Below the pieces are notes generated by a model, which was given only the letters and a program-made list of their open reading frames with translations, did no database searches and was not told the origin of the DNA. The position numbers and the translations under genes were made by a program. This document shows positions 24,916 through 36,277 of a stretch of DNA of 64,000 nt, in pieces. Every line of letters starts with the position of its first letter. Position 1 is the first letter of the stretch. The stretch is from Clusia tigrina (taxonomy: Eukaryota; Arthropoda; Insecta; Diptera; Clusiidae), in NCBI GenBank assembly GCA_920105625.2, contig OV050033.1, positions 5,002,001 through 5,066,000 on the forward strand, read 5' to 3'.

Positions 24916-25512
24916 CACCAACATTTACTGCCAATTTCACAATTGAAGTATTTAATAAAGACCTGGAATCAATCAAACGCTATTATACAAAATTCTACAC
25001 ACGGAATTGATGCTTCTATCTGCCACTAACTCCAGCATTCCATCAAGGACGAGTAACGAACACAATTTGCCTCACTTATAAAACGATGCGAGAGTCAAGG
25101 AGAAAGCCTGCTAATTAAATTTCACTATAATTAATTAACAAACTCCAAATTACCAGTAATCAACAACAAGATTTGCAGCAAATGACTGCAAGCTGTAGTG
25201 AAAGACCAGCATCCTTAGAGCAAGGCATACCACACAGGCCCAGTGCAAAGCCTAATTGGTTGTATTTGTGCATAACCGTCTAATTCCAGCTGAATTTACG
25301 GGTCTGCTGTGGATTCCTATTGTTTACATGAGGAATTTGAGCATAATAAACAAGGAATTGATACAGTTTCAGGCGCTGATTGTCTATTTGGTGAGCAACA
25401 GACTACAGCACAGCAAAGGATAATGACTACAGCGCACCAAAAGGGCAGTGCACAAATAGACGCGCGTGGAAAGGGAGCAGTCTTCGACAAGTTGTACCTT
25501 GGAATGGCTGGT
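24916..25512. other. single-copy spacer
   Basis: No feature recognised. Confidence 0.5.
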
Positions 25513-25610
25513 GTTGCCAATGCGTTCAGGATGTTGTTGCCAATGCGTTGAGGATGGTGTTGCCAATGCGTTGAGGATGGTGTTGGCAATGCGTTGAGGA
25601 TGCTGTTGCC
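25513..25610. repeat. 23-bp minisatellite, ~4.2 copies
   Basis: gttgccaatgcgttgaggat starts at 25513, 25536, 25559, 25582 and 25605, an exact 23-bp period with very few changes. Confidence 0.96.
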
Positions 25611-26632
25611 CGTATTTCAATGGAGTAGTTAATACTTAGATCTCTCTCTCAGTCTCCCTTTCGTGCATTTGTAAGGACACGCGTTTCTGCATACTTGCTT
25701 GATGTTGGCACAAAGAAAGGCATGGACAGACTGTAACACGTAAGCACACCTAAGCCCTGTTCTATTTGCAGTTGCATATTATATAGTCCTGCCAAATATT
25801 TCAATACAGTATTTAAATGCAGATGCAGTTGACTTGGGACAAACACTCCCCTATTGGAAATTGTTCAATAGTCGCTACACCAATTGGCAAGGATGTGAGG
25901 GGTGTGAATATCCGGCCACCATTTATATTCTCTTTGTATAAAGCCCCAGCATTGACAATTGTAAACTCGCTTTACCCGGATTCTGCATTTAAAAAGAGAA
26001 AAACATCCATAATAATTATCATAAATTTGAAACAAAATGCAATAACTGCAAAATAATAAATAAATAAATTAATATAAACCGCATAATTTACACACAATAA
26101 CAATGCAAACCGACGCCACCAAAAATAAACATGAAGTAATAAAATGAAATTTATATTCATGAATCCGTGAATGACTCTCTGAATGCTTTATCAGCAGCTT
26201 ATTGCCAGACCCATGCACTCGCGCGTTGCTTGGGAAATACTATTAAAAAAATAGCAACAAAATTATACATTTAATAATGCCGGCAACGTGCCGACTTTTT
26301 ATTCAATTTCGAGCACATGCAGCGGGCATTTCCATGAAGTGAGCCTTTTTTATGATACCGGCTTATCAATGATTGGCAGCCACAATTTGCTGAAGTCTCC
26401 GTTTCATGCAAAATATATTTTCAATTATTTGGCATGGAAACTTCAACAGCGCGGGCAATTTATGAGCATTCATGCCACATCATTGCAGACCGCAGCTACT
26501 CGGTATTCAGCAAAAGGATGGCGGTAGAGTTGAAAAGCCCAGAATGTAAGATGCCGATCTGTGTTCAGTCCATCTCCATTTATACTTTTCTTATTATAGT
26601 ACAACTACAATCTGGCTGATTATCTCTTTTTA
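25611..26632. other. single-copy block
   Basis: Nothing recognised beyond a short (AAAT)n stretch near 26055-26070. Confidence 0.5.
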
Positions 26633-27292
26633 TACTCTTTTAAGGTAAGAGTGGAAGAGGGAGACTGAATGAAACTTTTGTTAGGGGGCAGCCCAACAAT
26701 TTCCTCTTGGATATTGAATACACATCGGCTACTATCGATACAAATTAAAAATTAATAAAATCATATATCCTTTTGTACTCCTTTAAGGTTTGAGTATTCA
26801 ACAGATGAACCAGTTGTTAGTAGGGAACCCCCACAGTTTCTCATCGTTATACAAAGTGGCTACTATTGATAGAAATAGAAAATGAATGAAATTATATATC
26901 CTTTTACACTCCTTTAAGGTAAGAGTCTTCAACTGAATGTACCAGTTGTTAATAGGGAACCCCACAGTGTCCCATCATTATTATATATAAACCGGCTACT
27001 ATCGATAAAAATTCAAAATTAATGAAATCAAATATTTTATACTCCTTTAAGGTAAGAGTGAAAGAAAGCGATTGAATAAAACATTTGTTAGTGGGCAAAA
27101 TTTCCTCATAGATATGGAATCTACTATCGATACAAATTGAAAACTAATAAAATCATATACCCTTTTATACTCCTTTAAGGTAAGAGTCTTCAACTGAAAG
27201 AACTAGTTGTCAGCAGGAAACCCCACTGTGTCTGGTTGCTATTATATACAAAGCTGCTGCTATCGAAACGAATTCAAAATTGTTAAAATCGC
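26633..27292. repeat. ~130-bp tandem repeat, 5 copies
   Basis: tactcctttaaggtaagag or variants recur at 26633, 26776, 26907, 27039 and 27167. Each unit also has a gttag..ggg segment, then ggctactatcgata and aaaattaatgaaatca. Divergence between units is moderate and includes indels of up to ~15 bp. Confidence 0.93.
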
Positions 27293-27729
27293 TGACCAAA
27301 TTCTCATCCTTAAGAAAGGACTGATCGAAGTCTAATTTCATTATTTGCTATATTTGCCAGTATATAATCTCAGATATAAAAGAGTAAACCAGTCAAGTAA
27401 TTTAGGAAATACTCTCTCTAAGACCTGAATTCCATAACTGTAAAATCCTTATATAAATATGGGAATATATGCTCCGATAATGTAGGTAGTTCTACAGTTT
27501 GCTTCAGTTTTATAAGGTTATAAGTAGATGTCAGTCTCAATGGAGACATGGGGGACCTCTGAAGCTAGAGTGAGACTGCTAACCCAAACATTTGATACTT
27601 AAGCAAGACAAACTTTAGAAAAAGCGTAAGATTTCTCTAGAAAATGGACACATGGGTACATTGCTGTATTACCCCTAAGTATGTACTCCAATATGAAACC
27701 ATGACGATCTGTGAAAGAAGCCAAGGTAT
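27293..27729. other. single-copy spacer
   Basis: No feature recognised. Confidence 0.45.
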
Positions 27730-28560
27730 TTTATACAGGTATTTTATACCTATAAACCAACTCCAACGAGGTCCTAAATGCGTAAGGCAGCATTTAATCA
27801 TCACGACCTCCTGAAGAGCTCCAGAAGTTCTCGCTGACTCCAGGGTAGAGAGTTTCCTAAATCCCTTTTAAGTCAGTGGATGAGTGTGGAAACCAAATGG
27901 TCTTCTCATCCCTGTCGCCATCCGTGTATTGCTGCTGCAGAAACCACGACAAGGAATAATCAGTTTCCCCGCATGTGTCCGGTTATCACTTCTACCACTG
28001 TGTTCCTATACTGTGAATGGTCAGAGATACTATATCTTTACACCTTAGGATAGTTAGTTTAGACCAGATCTGGCTGGTTCTTTTGTGAATGCCCAGTTAT
28101 ACTATATCTTCAGACGTTGGCATATTTAGTTTAGGCCAGATGTGGCTGGTTCTATTGGAAGTGGCACAATTTTTCTGTGTTGCCAATCGTGATGGAATTC
28201 AATATATCTCTTGTAGCCTTAGGAATGCTATTGCCCATCTTATTAGGTGTTTATAGCTAACTGTCCTGGTATATCTATGAGTCACTTCTCCTATTTGACG
28301 AAGGTGAAATCGGGTTTCTCATTTATTCACAACTGTTCAATAATTCAATTCAATTAGTGTACCTTAGAGGTAGGGTGATTGAATAGGTAGATTGATGTTG
28401 ACTACGCTATACCCTTAAATGATATTGAAAACCTCACCGTGTCTATCCCGCAACTTTTTCCAGATAATTGTATTCATCATTGCCAACAGTTCTTCCTGAA
28501 ACGCTCGGAAGTGTTAAAGGAATCCGAATGAAATTCTAACTCCAAGTATTTCTTAATGAT
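27730..28560 (-). mobile_element. degraded non-LTR retrotransposon, RNase H to C terminus
   Basis: Reading the minus strand in several frames gives pieces of the C-terminal half of a non-LTR ORF2. HIWPKLNMPTSEDIV and a second diverged copy TSQIWSKLTI lie at ~28156-28020, matching the WP..N...T segment downstream of RNase H. Then come a VEVITGHMRGKL-like ITGH motif, FCSS, GDEKTIW (knuckle region) and a final W.WF-like residue cluster near 27780. Frames change repeatedly and stops are frequent. The limits are approximate: similarity fades near 28560, next to the 26-bp array. This is the least certain of the longer LINE calls. Confidence 0.6.
28013..28156. repeat. 72-bp tandem duplication inside the LINE remnant
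   Basis: gtgaatg..cag at 28013 and 28085 begins two ~72-bp units sharing tactatatctt, tagtttag.ccagat and ctggctggttct. It duplicates the WPKLN-type coding segment. Confidence 0.85.
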
Positions 28561-28590
28561 TTCCCTTCCTACGCGTTGGTTTATAGAGCC

Positions 28591-28804
28591 ATTGATCCAT
28601 TCCCATTCTACCTCTCATTGAACCATTCCCATTCTACCTCTCATTGAACCATTCCCATTCTACCTCTCATTGAACCATTCCCATTCTACCTCTCATTGAA
28701 CCATTCCCATTCTACCTGTCATTGAACCATTCCCATTCTACCTCTCATTGAACCATTCCCATTCTACCTCTCATTGAACCATTCCTATTCTACATCTCAT
28801 TGAG
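28591..28804. repeat. 26-bp minisatellite, ~8 copies
   Basis: attgaaccattcccattcta (plus cctctc) starts at 28591 and every 26 bp to 28799. The internal copies are almost identical; only the first and last differ noticeably. Confidence 0.98.
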
Positions 28805-28887
28805 GACTCGCAGCCATAAACGAAAACTTTACATATACGAGTACAATAGTACCCAAAATAAGGATGATAATAAATTAAATAATCCAT

Positions 28888-29081
28888 CGGCTTTCACGGC
28901 ATATTATCCAAGATAGAAATGCCACTACTCGATAAAGAGCACTCCACTGCCTTCTTCAATATATCGATGGTGGTTTTAATAAGATTCTATAAAGCCACCC
29001 TCAATATATTGAAGAAGGAAATTGAGTGCTCTTTATCGAGTTGTGGGTTTTCTCTCTTGAATAATAAGCCGTGAATAGCCG
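28888..29081. repeat. ~194-bp imperfect palindrome (fold-back element)
   Basis: Inverted halves meet near 28984. Exact complementary blocks are actcgataaagagcactc (28927-28944 against 29024-29041) and ccttcttcaatatat (28950-28964 against 29004-29018). Outer ends cggctttcacgg and ccgtgaatagccg also correspond with a one-base shift. Spacer is minimal. No frame crosses it. Confidence 0.87.
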
Positions 29082-30185
29082 TTTGAATCAATTTCCCTCT
29101 GCTATATGCTTTGCTTCTCATGTGATATAAGCCGAATGAGGATTTCGATCAGCCTGTCTAAGGCTTTCAAAGAAAAAGCCGATAGACTTTAGAGCAGGGT
29201 ATTTAGATCCTACAGTGGAACAAATATCTGTTCAGTTAAATGAATTTTATTGAGCTGAAAGTGTAACTCTTTAATTCACTCCTGTTCCCGAATATTCACC
29301 CAGGTTCAAATTAATTGCTTCCAATCTGAATGAAATAATTCCACAACAAGAACGTAAAACAAACTTCCAAGCCAATTAATCCACACAACACCACCACTAA
29401 CTGCCCGATTACTCGATCCATTCGCCCGAAATGAATAGCCAGAACGCATTTAAAATGCAAATATTTTTAAACGCAACATAATTAAATAATTTAATATTTA
29501 TTACACAATCAGCCCAGCGCCGGTTGTTTTTGTCCGCCCATTTTCGTGTTTGCGGCTATTTGTGCGGCCGGCTTTCAAAGTGCATCAATGCATCAATGCG
29601 AGTATTCCAAACTATTTGCTCTGATATGCAAACATTGCTGAAATTAGTGGCGGAATGAAATAGAATTTTGAACAACTTTTTTCACTGCTCTTTTTATTTT
29701 TGTTAATTAGTTACTTAATTTGTCTAATCCTAATTGGATTTTACGCTTCAGCAAATATCATTTAAGATGCTGATGGCGATTGAAGTAGCAATTAAAATTC
29801 GCTCTGTATGCAGCTGCATAATGAAGCGCCTGAAAATATGCTCCAAAATTACAGATGGCATTTGATAAACGAAATGGAAATGCTGTTTATCTCCAATACA
29901 TGCGCCATTGACTCTAATTGCCTTAATGCGCTTAATTGAATTTTTAAATTGAAAGAGCCTTCGAACATGCCGTTTGACTTGGCAGATGAGCGTATTCAAA
30001 CATATTCGCTTCGATACGTAGTGGGAGGAGTAGCGGAGATATTGTGTTACTATTCAGAGGATGTGATGTCATGAAGCAAACGCCCTTAGGCACTATAGAA
30101 TAATATGGTAATAAGATAGTAAGGACACTTTGCGTGGTGTGTGTCCTAAAGGAACAAAAAAAAATAGAAACTAGCAAAGAAATAT
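29082..30185. other. single-copy block
   Basis: No element or gene recognised. Minus-strand frames of 77-83 codons at 29748-30177 lack domains. Confidence 0.5.
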
Positions 30186-30575
30186 GTTTGAGGAATTCAG
30201 ATATGCATCAGGGTTTTGGGTGGGAGTACGAAGTAAGCTGAAATCCACAACAATCGAGATGCCACACTCTTGCTGTATCTTTCTATGTGTTTAATTTGCT
30301 TTAAGTGATTAATAATCCTCTCTCCGTCCCTTTTTCTAGACCCTTTCTCTAATGATGTTTGGGAATTTAGATATGCATCCGGGTTTCGGTGTGAGTACGA
30401 AGAATGCTGAAATGAAAACACACAACAATCGAGGAACCCTACTCTTGCTATCTCCTTCTGTTTGTATAATTTGATTGTCTAACTAATCAAGTACGATATA
30501 TTATAATAAATATTATATTATATACGATATTCGTAATTAATGATCCCCTCTCCGACCCTTTCTCTATACCCTTTC
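30186..30575. repeat. ~170-bp direct duplication
   Basis: gatatgcatc occurs at ~30200 and ~30370. Both units continue with ggtgtgagtacgaag-like sequence, caacaatcgag, actcttgct and ccctctccg.cccttt. The second copy has an AT-rich insertion of ~60 bp before its end. Confidence 0.8.
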
Positions 30576-31381
30576 TTTATACCCTTTCTGTAGTTTGGTT
30601 CTGACTTTACATATTCTTTATAAATTAAAGATCCATAACATTGCTGTCTCTTTCACGCTAATGGACTTTATTTCGGACAGTTTTAAGAAGTGTTCAAATA
30701 ATATGAAAAGTATAGAACAGCTCTAAAAACAGTCCGTCCTGAAGATCGACTGTTGCGTTTCCCCATATGTTTGCGAAGGTTTCTTGTAGTCAGTCCATAA
30801 ATGTGTCCAGGAAATTGTTGAAGTTTCTGTGGCTGACCAAAACTGACCCGTATCAATGCTGATTTTAAATAACACTGCTTTGCATGAGACCATTTCACCC
30901 GCCCTTCTTTGCTGAAAGGAATGCCTGCATGCCTTCCTGCCTGCCCGCCCTCCTGCCCGCCCGCCTTCCTGCCCGCCCGCCTTCTTCTCTGTGCCCTTCC
31001 CGCCTTCCTCTCTGTGCCTTTGCCGAGCTTCAGGAGCGCATGGTCACTGTCATGAACATAAATCTTACTTAACAGCAGCGAAATGAAAAAATTGCTGCTG
31101 TACAAATAGCTTACGAAAAAGGTTAATATTTTGTTTAAAAACTTTTAATTCGCTTCTCGAAGTTCTACCCATGATTCCCGATAGTTGAATTCGCGCTATA
31201 TTTATTTATGTCTTTATGTGTGCTCGCATGCTTGTGTATTGCGGATATTTGCACTAACTAAGAGCGAAATGGGAATATCGGAGTGCAGTATCGATGCACA
31301 AATGTGGTCAGCAACATGACAACGAGCTGAAAATGGTTGCCAACTGAAGATAAAATGCTGTTTCATGTAAAAGTTGAGAGT
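30576..31381. other. single-copy block with CCTG/CCGC-rich stretch
   Basis: The region 30920-31020 is rich in cctgcc/cgcc repeats, giving Pro/Ala/Arg frames on both strands. No gene recognised. Confidence 0.5.
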
Positions 31382-31755
31382 TCAGAGTATTCTAATGGAG
31401 ACTTTTTTTGTCAAAACCGATTTGTTGTATACAAAATAGTTCCCTTCCGACTCAAAGCAGCCATTTGCACGGTTCAAAAGCATGTCAAAAGAGTGTTTTA
31501 GATCATCGCGCGGGATGTCCTTCAGAATGTCAGTACAAGTCTTTTAAGTGGCTTCTATGTTCACAAAACGCTTTCCTATCAGTGACAAATGCATTTTTCC
31601 GAAAAGGTAAAGGTGGCACGGTGCCAAAGCAAGCGTATATTGGGGTGGTTGGCAGGTGAAATGGAATTTTTAATCCAAAAATCTGTCACAAGTGTCGATC
31701 GTTGAAATGGCGTCTGATATATGAATCCACGCATATGTTAATGGTAGGTCCTCAA
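31382..31755 (-). mobile_element. mariner-family transposase remnant
   Basis: One minus-strand frame, interrupted by two stops, reads QPPQYTLALAPC, HLYLFGKMHLSLIGKRF, VNIEA, then CTDILKDIPRDDLKHSFDML, NRANGCFESEGNYF and ends with a stop at 31382-31384. This matches the C-terminal third of mariner (DD34D) transposases, which move DNA by cut-and-paste at TA sites. The family pattern PPYSPDLAPCD has lost its final catalytic aspartate (histidine here), and the preceding HDN box is barely recognisable. The N-terminal helix-turn-helix part and terminal repeats were not found. It is a dead, 5'-truncated or eroded copy. Confidence 0.85.
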
Positions 31756-31801
31756 CGGCAGAAGGTCCCAAATCTTGTCTTCTCTTGTATAAAAATACCT
31801 A

Positions 31802-31957
31802 TATAAAATCCTCGACAGGTGGCAACTCTGTTTTGGCCGCATTTATACGGTCTTCAGTGGCATAACTTACGCGATTTTCAATCTCAGTTTTGACCAGTGG
31901 CTTAACCAATTCGACTTTTTGTTTGCTCCCCACTTCGTACACATACAATGACACTTT
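31802..31957 (-). other. protein-like open segment next to the mariner remnant
   Basis: Fifty-two codons are open on the minus strand between stops, with no ATG in frame. The translation is charged and non-repetitive, containing VELVKPLVKTEIENRVSYAT and INAAKTELPPVEDFI, then a stop. The bases past the stop read ag|gtattt, which could be a splice donor, but the upstream side has no good acceptor. I do not recognise a family. It could be a piece of an exon, of a processed copy, or chance. Confidence 0.2.
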
Positions 31958-32461
31958 TTAACCATAATTTATTTTATTTATATTTACACAGCATACGTAA
32001 CCATTCCATTCCATTCCATTCAATGGTATGCGCTTGGTTGGTGGCTCGGTGACTCGGTGGCTCGGTTGCTTTTACTCCAGAGTGTGTCACACGACCGCAA
32101 TGAATTTCCTTTTGGAGCGTAACAAATAGCAACAGCGCCGAGGAGGCGAGTAATAAATTGTCATTTTTGTAAACGGGAAATTACATGTTTAAAAATTTAT
32201 AATATCGTTCGTTTCAATTCGCACACTCACACAAACACAACGCCACAAGTGCAGTCGGTTAATTGAGCACACATCCTGGAATAGGAAGAGGTGAAAATTA
32301 GTTTCATTATTAATTACTTTAGTTGGCACTCAGCTGAGCGGCACTAGTCCAGCTGGAGGTCAGAATGTGATCATCGTGGGCGCAAAAAACATAAAAAATG
32401 AGCGTGTTTTAAAATGTATCTGACCCAGTTTGAAATTACTCAGTTCTTATGAATGAAGAGC
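31958..32461. other. single-copy spacer
   Basis: Contains a short (CATTC)n/(CTCGGTGG)n pair of simple repeats at about 32003-32070. Otherwise nothing recognised. Confidence 0.5.
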
Positions 32462-32560
32462 CCCCTTGGTCTAATGGTAATCTTGCCTCCTCCGTGGTCT
32501 AATGGTAATCTTGCTAGTTTCGAAGTGGTCGAGTGACGAGTTCGTATCCCGTCACAGGAT
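32462..32560 (+). mobile_element. tRNA-like Pol III unit with duplicated A box (SINE head or tRNA pseudogene)
   Basis: TGGTCTAATGG occurs at 32467-32477 and again at 32495-32505, inside a 28-bp duplication. AGTTCGTATCC at 32539-32549 resembles the B box and lies in a T-arm-like stem, gtgacg against cgtcac. The 3' sequence does not match the tail of the other SINE family in this window. Either a different tRNA-derived SINE or a decayed tRNA gene. Confidence 0.5.
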
Positions 32561-33421
32561 TGATCAACCATTGTAGTGGCATTACTATAGCACCATAAAC
32601 TAATATGAGAGACGCATAAAATGAATCCTTTGATAGCTAATTCATTGTCCTAGAAATGTGATAATCAATACTGCCTCAGAATGGTCAACTATTATTATCA
32701 GAGCTAGGCTACTCATACCCGTAGGCCATCATATCCGACTGTTCGAGAGTTGTGTCTAAAGTTATTCTAATCACCGTGGACTTGAATGTTAAAGCCTCGA
32801 CAGATCACTCTTTGCTAGACGAGTTCAATCTTTCTTTCAGTAATGTCGAAACTCCTCCGGCAAAACTCGGTAATACTTGCTGTGCTTTAAGGATCATTAG
32901 AAATCTCGGTTATTTAGTTATACTACGAGAATTTATAGGTCCCTTTCTTTAACACAGGCCTTATAATCAATATAATTATGATAGAATAGTCTGGTGTGTG
33001 GTTTATTGATATCAGAAAGGGCCTCTTGGCAGGCATCGTGGTTGGTTTTATATTACGTGATCGTCTCAGGATCTGAGCACTCCCATATTTGTTTGCTTTT
33101 TCTGCTGATTTTGATTAGGAAATTAATTCCAAAGGACTTTTTTATACATTTATATTACTTATTGTTAATAAATTGTCCAACTCCGGATGAAATTTAAGTA
33201 CATTTTTAGCGAGTTTACGGTCTGAATGACAAATATTTAAATTTTCCACTATTTCGGCTCTCATCTGCAGGGTAATTTTTGGATCTGTCACTTAAATAAA
33301 AATGACCTCTTTTCTTTATATTCTTGTTATTATTTTTATATATTTATATATATGTGAATAAATCATAATTATATATATTTTTATATATATTTCTCACTCT
33401 TCTTGCAAGTCTCAAAACATA
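32561..33421. other. single-copy AT-rich block
   Basis: TA-rich low-complexity DNA near 33335-33390. No gene recognised. Confidence 0.5.
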
Positions 33422-33656
33422 TTACTTGTCGGTAAGGACGACCCGTAGTCTTTTTCTCACTTATCTTTAGTTTGCTCTACGAAGGACATAAGAATTCTTT
33501 CATTTATCTGCCCATGTATTTATCCTTCTATGGAATTATACTTGTCGGTAAGGACCACCCGTAGTCTTTTCCTCACTTATCTTTAGTTTGCTCTACGAAG
33601 GAAATAAGAATTCTTTCATTTATCTGCGCATTTCTTTATCCTTTTATGCAATTATG
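33422..33656. repeat. 116-bp direct duplication
   Basis: Two copies beginning cttgtcggtaaggac at 33425 and 33541 share almost all positions, including ctacgaagga and aagaattctttcatttatct. Confidence 0.95.
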
Positions 33657-35623
33657 AAAAAGGTTGCAATCCTTCCATTAAATTCTCACCGTACCAGAAA
33701 ATATGAGCTGCTTAAAGCTGCGAATATTCCCGTCCCTTTCATGTAGCTCCAGACAATTTATGAGGCCTATTTGGAGGGAAATTTCTGGTGCCCACAGCTG
33801 GTCCAGCATTTTGTTGCTTTACTTGATATTCTGCGTCATGCTCGCCTGGCGTACTTTCATTTGCACACTCTGCTTATTTCTTTAGTGTAATTTGGAGGTC
33901 AGGTCACCTATTTACGTGGTGTTACTGATGTTGCTGCTATTGGTGTTGTGTTTTTCTTTTGTTGCTGTTGTTACTGATGTTGCTGCTGCTGCTGCTATGA
34001 TATTTTTTGTTCTCTTTGTTCATTAAGTGTGTGCTCCACTAACATGTGTTGAGTTAGAGCCCGAAATACACTTAATTAGTGGAAACATGTTAATTGAACA
34101 GAATTTTCTTCTGAGGGTAGAAAGTTAATAGAAAGTTGCCATTATTTTGCAATTAGCTTAAAGGGTCGGCGTGTGTGTTGCTGTTGTTGATGTTGTGGAT
34201 ATGCCTCGAGCAGATGTTTTTCTTTTTCCACGAACTTAAACAGAATTTATTTGTAGTAGAAATAAAATTTTCTCAATATTCAATGCAATTGTTCGTATGC
34301 TACGTGACTCCTTTGTACTTACCTTCACTCTTTCCCCTATAAAGAATACATTTTATTTGTTAGTCTCATTCAATACGAAGACTGCAAGGATTTTAGAAAG
34401 AGAGGAAGATATCAGAAGGTAAAAATTTTATGGAAGTTGTGGTAGCACACTCCTTATGAACCTCCAATTCGGTATTGCTTGCTTGAATTTTATTCATGAC
34501 TCATTTTAGTTAGTCCTTTGATATGTGGTTATGAGCTTCAAAAGTGGAAGGATTCTCCTCTTTACACTAAACTTTTGACTTGTAATAGTTTAAGGTATGA
34601 AAGACAACATCTGTCAGCAGTTTGAGTCATTTAGACCCACACTAACTGCTGCTAACTGCAGCTTTAACTGTCTCTAGAATCCTTCAACTGGAATTGTCCT
34701 TTGAAACATTAAATTTAACATAATCAACCAAAATTTTATTAATAAAAGAAACCACACTGAAACATTTAAATTAACAATAAACATGAAATCTCCTCCTTTG
34801 AGTACTCACGCTCATATGGCAGAGCTCTTTCTTTTTCCTACGGAGCAAAAGTAGTCCAAATACACTGGTTTTCTCTCCACTTCACATCTCAATTTATTCT
34901 GCCTTCCCGGAATGTTTTTAATTGTTTTTGTCATCTCACTTAAGCCGAACTTCAGGAAATTGTTAACTTTCCGAAGAAATTTGTTCGAGGAATTCAAAGT
35001 TTGCGTTTCAACGGAATTCCCAAAAATTATGACTTGAAAGCACATTTGGCGCGTTCTCCTTAGTTTACCTTGAAAATGTGCCACACTCCATAACCGTAAA
35101 ATGCAAGAGTAACTTTATTTACTACAGAGAATGCTTTCATCAAGCTGATTACTTCAAAATACTCGCATTAGAAGTTGCAAAAACTTCTGCACAAAGTGAA
35201 CTCGGCAAAGTGCACTTCGCCGCGGTGGAAAGTGCTCAGCAAATGTAACACGGAGCAGAGCGCAGCTGTTCCGAACAAAGCACTCCACTTTTGCCAAGCG
35301 TGATGTTTAAAAGTTTTCTATTCCTGGCGATAAATAAATTCAGCGCACAGAAATGAATCCTTTCGGGCAGCTGCTTCAGGGCATGTATGAACAAGTGGTG
35401 GAATTATGTTATATTCCGACATTATCATACATTCAACTTAGAGAAATGGGGTCTGCAAACACAAGGTATCCTGCGCACAAATCATTGGCATTAGGAAACG
35501 CAACAAATTGATGAATTGAGGCGGGAAGATGCTATTAAGGAAAAATGAAAATTACTTTACAAGAAAGGAATGGAACTATTTGCTCATTAGTGGAAACGCA
35601 GTCCATTAAATGTGTGTAATGCC
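33657..35623. other. single-copy block with TGCTGT microsatellite
   Basis: A gttgctgctg-rich stretch lies at 33920-34000. No gene or element recognised. Confidence 0.5.
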
Positions 35624-35696
35624 AAAGGATTGCAGAATAATTGTAGGCATACTGACGGATCACTGCAGCATGCCTACAATCATTGTGCAATCCTTT
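35624..35696. repeat. 73-bp hairpin of miRNA-precursor size
   Basis: aaaggattgcag (35624 onward) forms a 27-bp stem with 35670-35696. By my count 25 of 27 positions pair, with mismatches at stem positions 12 and 16. The loop is 19 nt. Size and mismatch pattern fit an animal pre-miRNA, but I do not recognise a known miRNA. Weak, uncertain similarity continues outward, so an old longer palindrome is also possible. Confidence 0.75.
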
Positions 35697-35999
35697 TTCG
35701 ACAATGCCAGTGTAGATTTGGTTTGCTGAGTACCGTACAATTTTCACATGAGCCTTGCGTTTTTGCATTGTAAGCTACTCCATTGTGCTTCCACTTTCCT
35801 CATCATGGGAGACTCAACATTATCTTTGATCATTTCTAGGCAGTACATAGAATCTGTCTACAAACCCCAAACTATTCGAAAGCATTGCAAACTCATTTGT
35901 GGAGAACAAAGTTGAATTGTAAAAAACCCCGCAGGATTCATTCTCATATGTGAATGAGGTATTCACTGTTTCTTAATTGGAACAAGAAATAACTAAACA
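35697..35999. other. single-copy spacer
   Basis: No feature recognised. Confidence 0.5.
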
Positions 36000-36075
36000 A
36001 GAGAGAGAGAAAGAGAGATAAAGAGAGAGAGAGAGACGAAGAGAGTGATACAAAGAGAGAGAGAGGGAGAGAGAA
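36000..36075. repeat. (GA)n microsatellite, interrupted
   Basis: Runs of gaga broken by aaa, taa, cga and gtg over about 75 bp. Confidence 0.97.
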
Positions 36076-36205
36076 TTTAAAATATTCTCAAAATAATTTC
36101 AAGTATCAAGTCAATAATTCCAACCGACTCATCTCCATCCACTGATTGCTTAAACCACTTACAACAGACTTCGCATAACTTCGAAGGTTTTCGAAGGCTG
36201 ACGTC

Positions 36206-36277
36206 TCTCTATTATAAAATTCTCCTGGACACCAAAGCCACTCTCTATTATAAAATTCTCCTGGATACCACAACCAG
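36206..36277. repeat. 36-bp direct duplication
   Basis: tctctattataaaattctcc starts at 36206 and 36242; the two copies differ at only a few bases. Confidence 0.93.
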
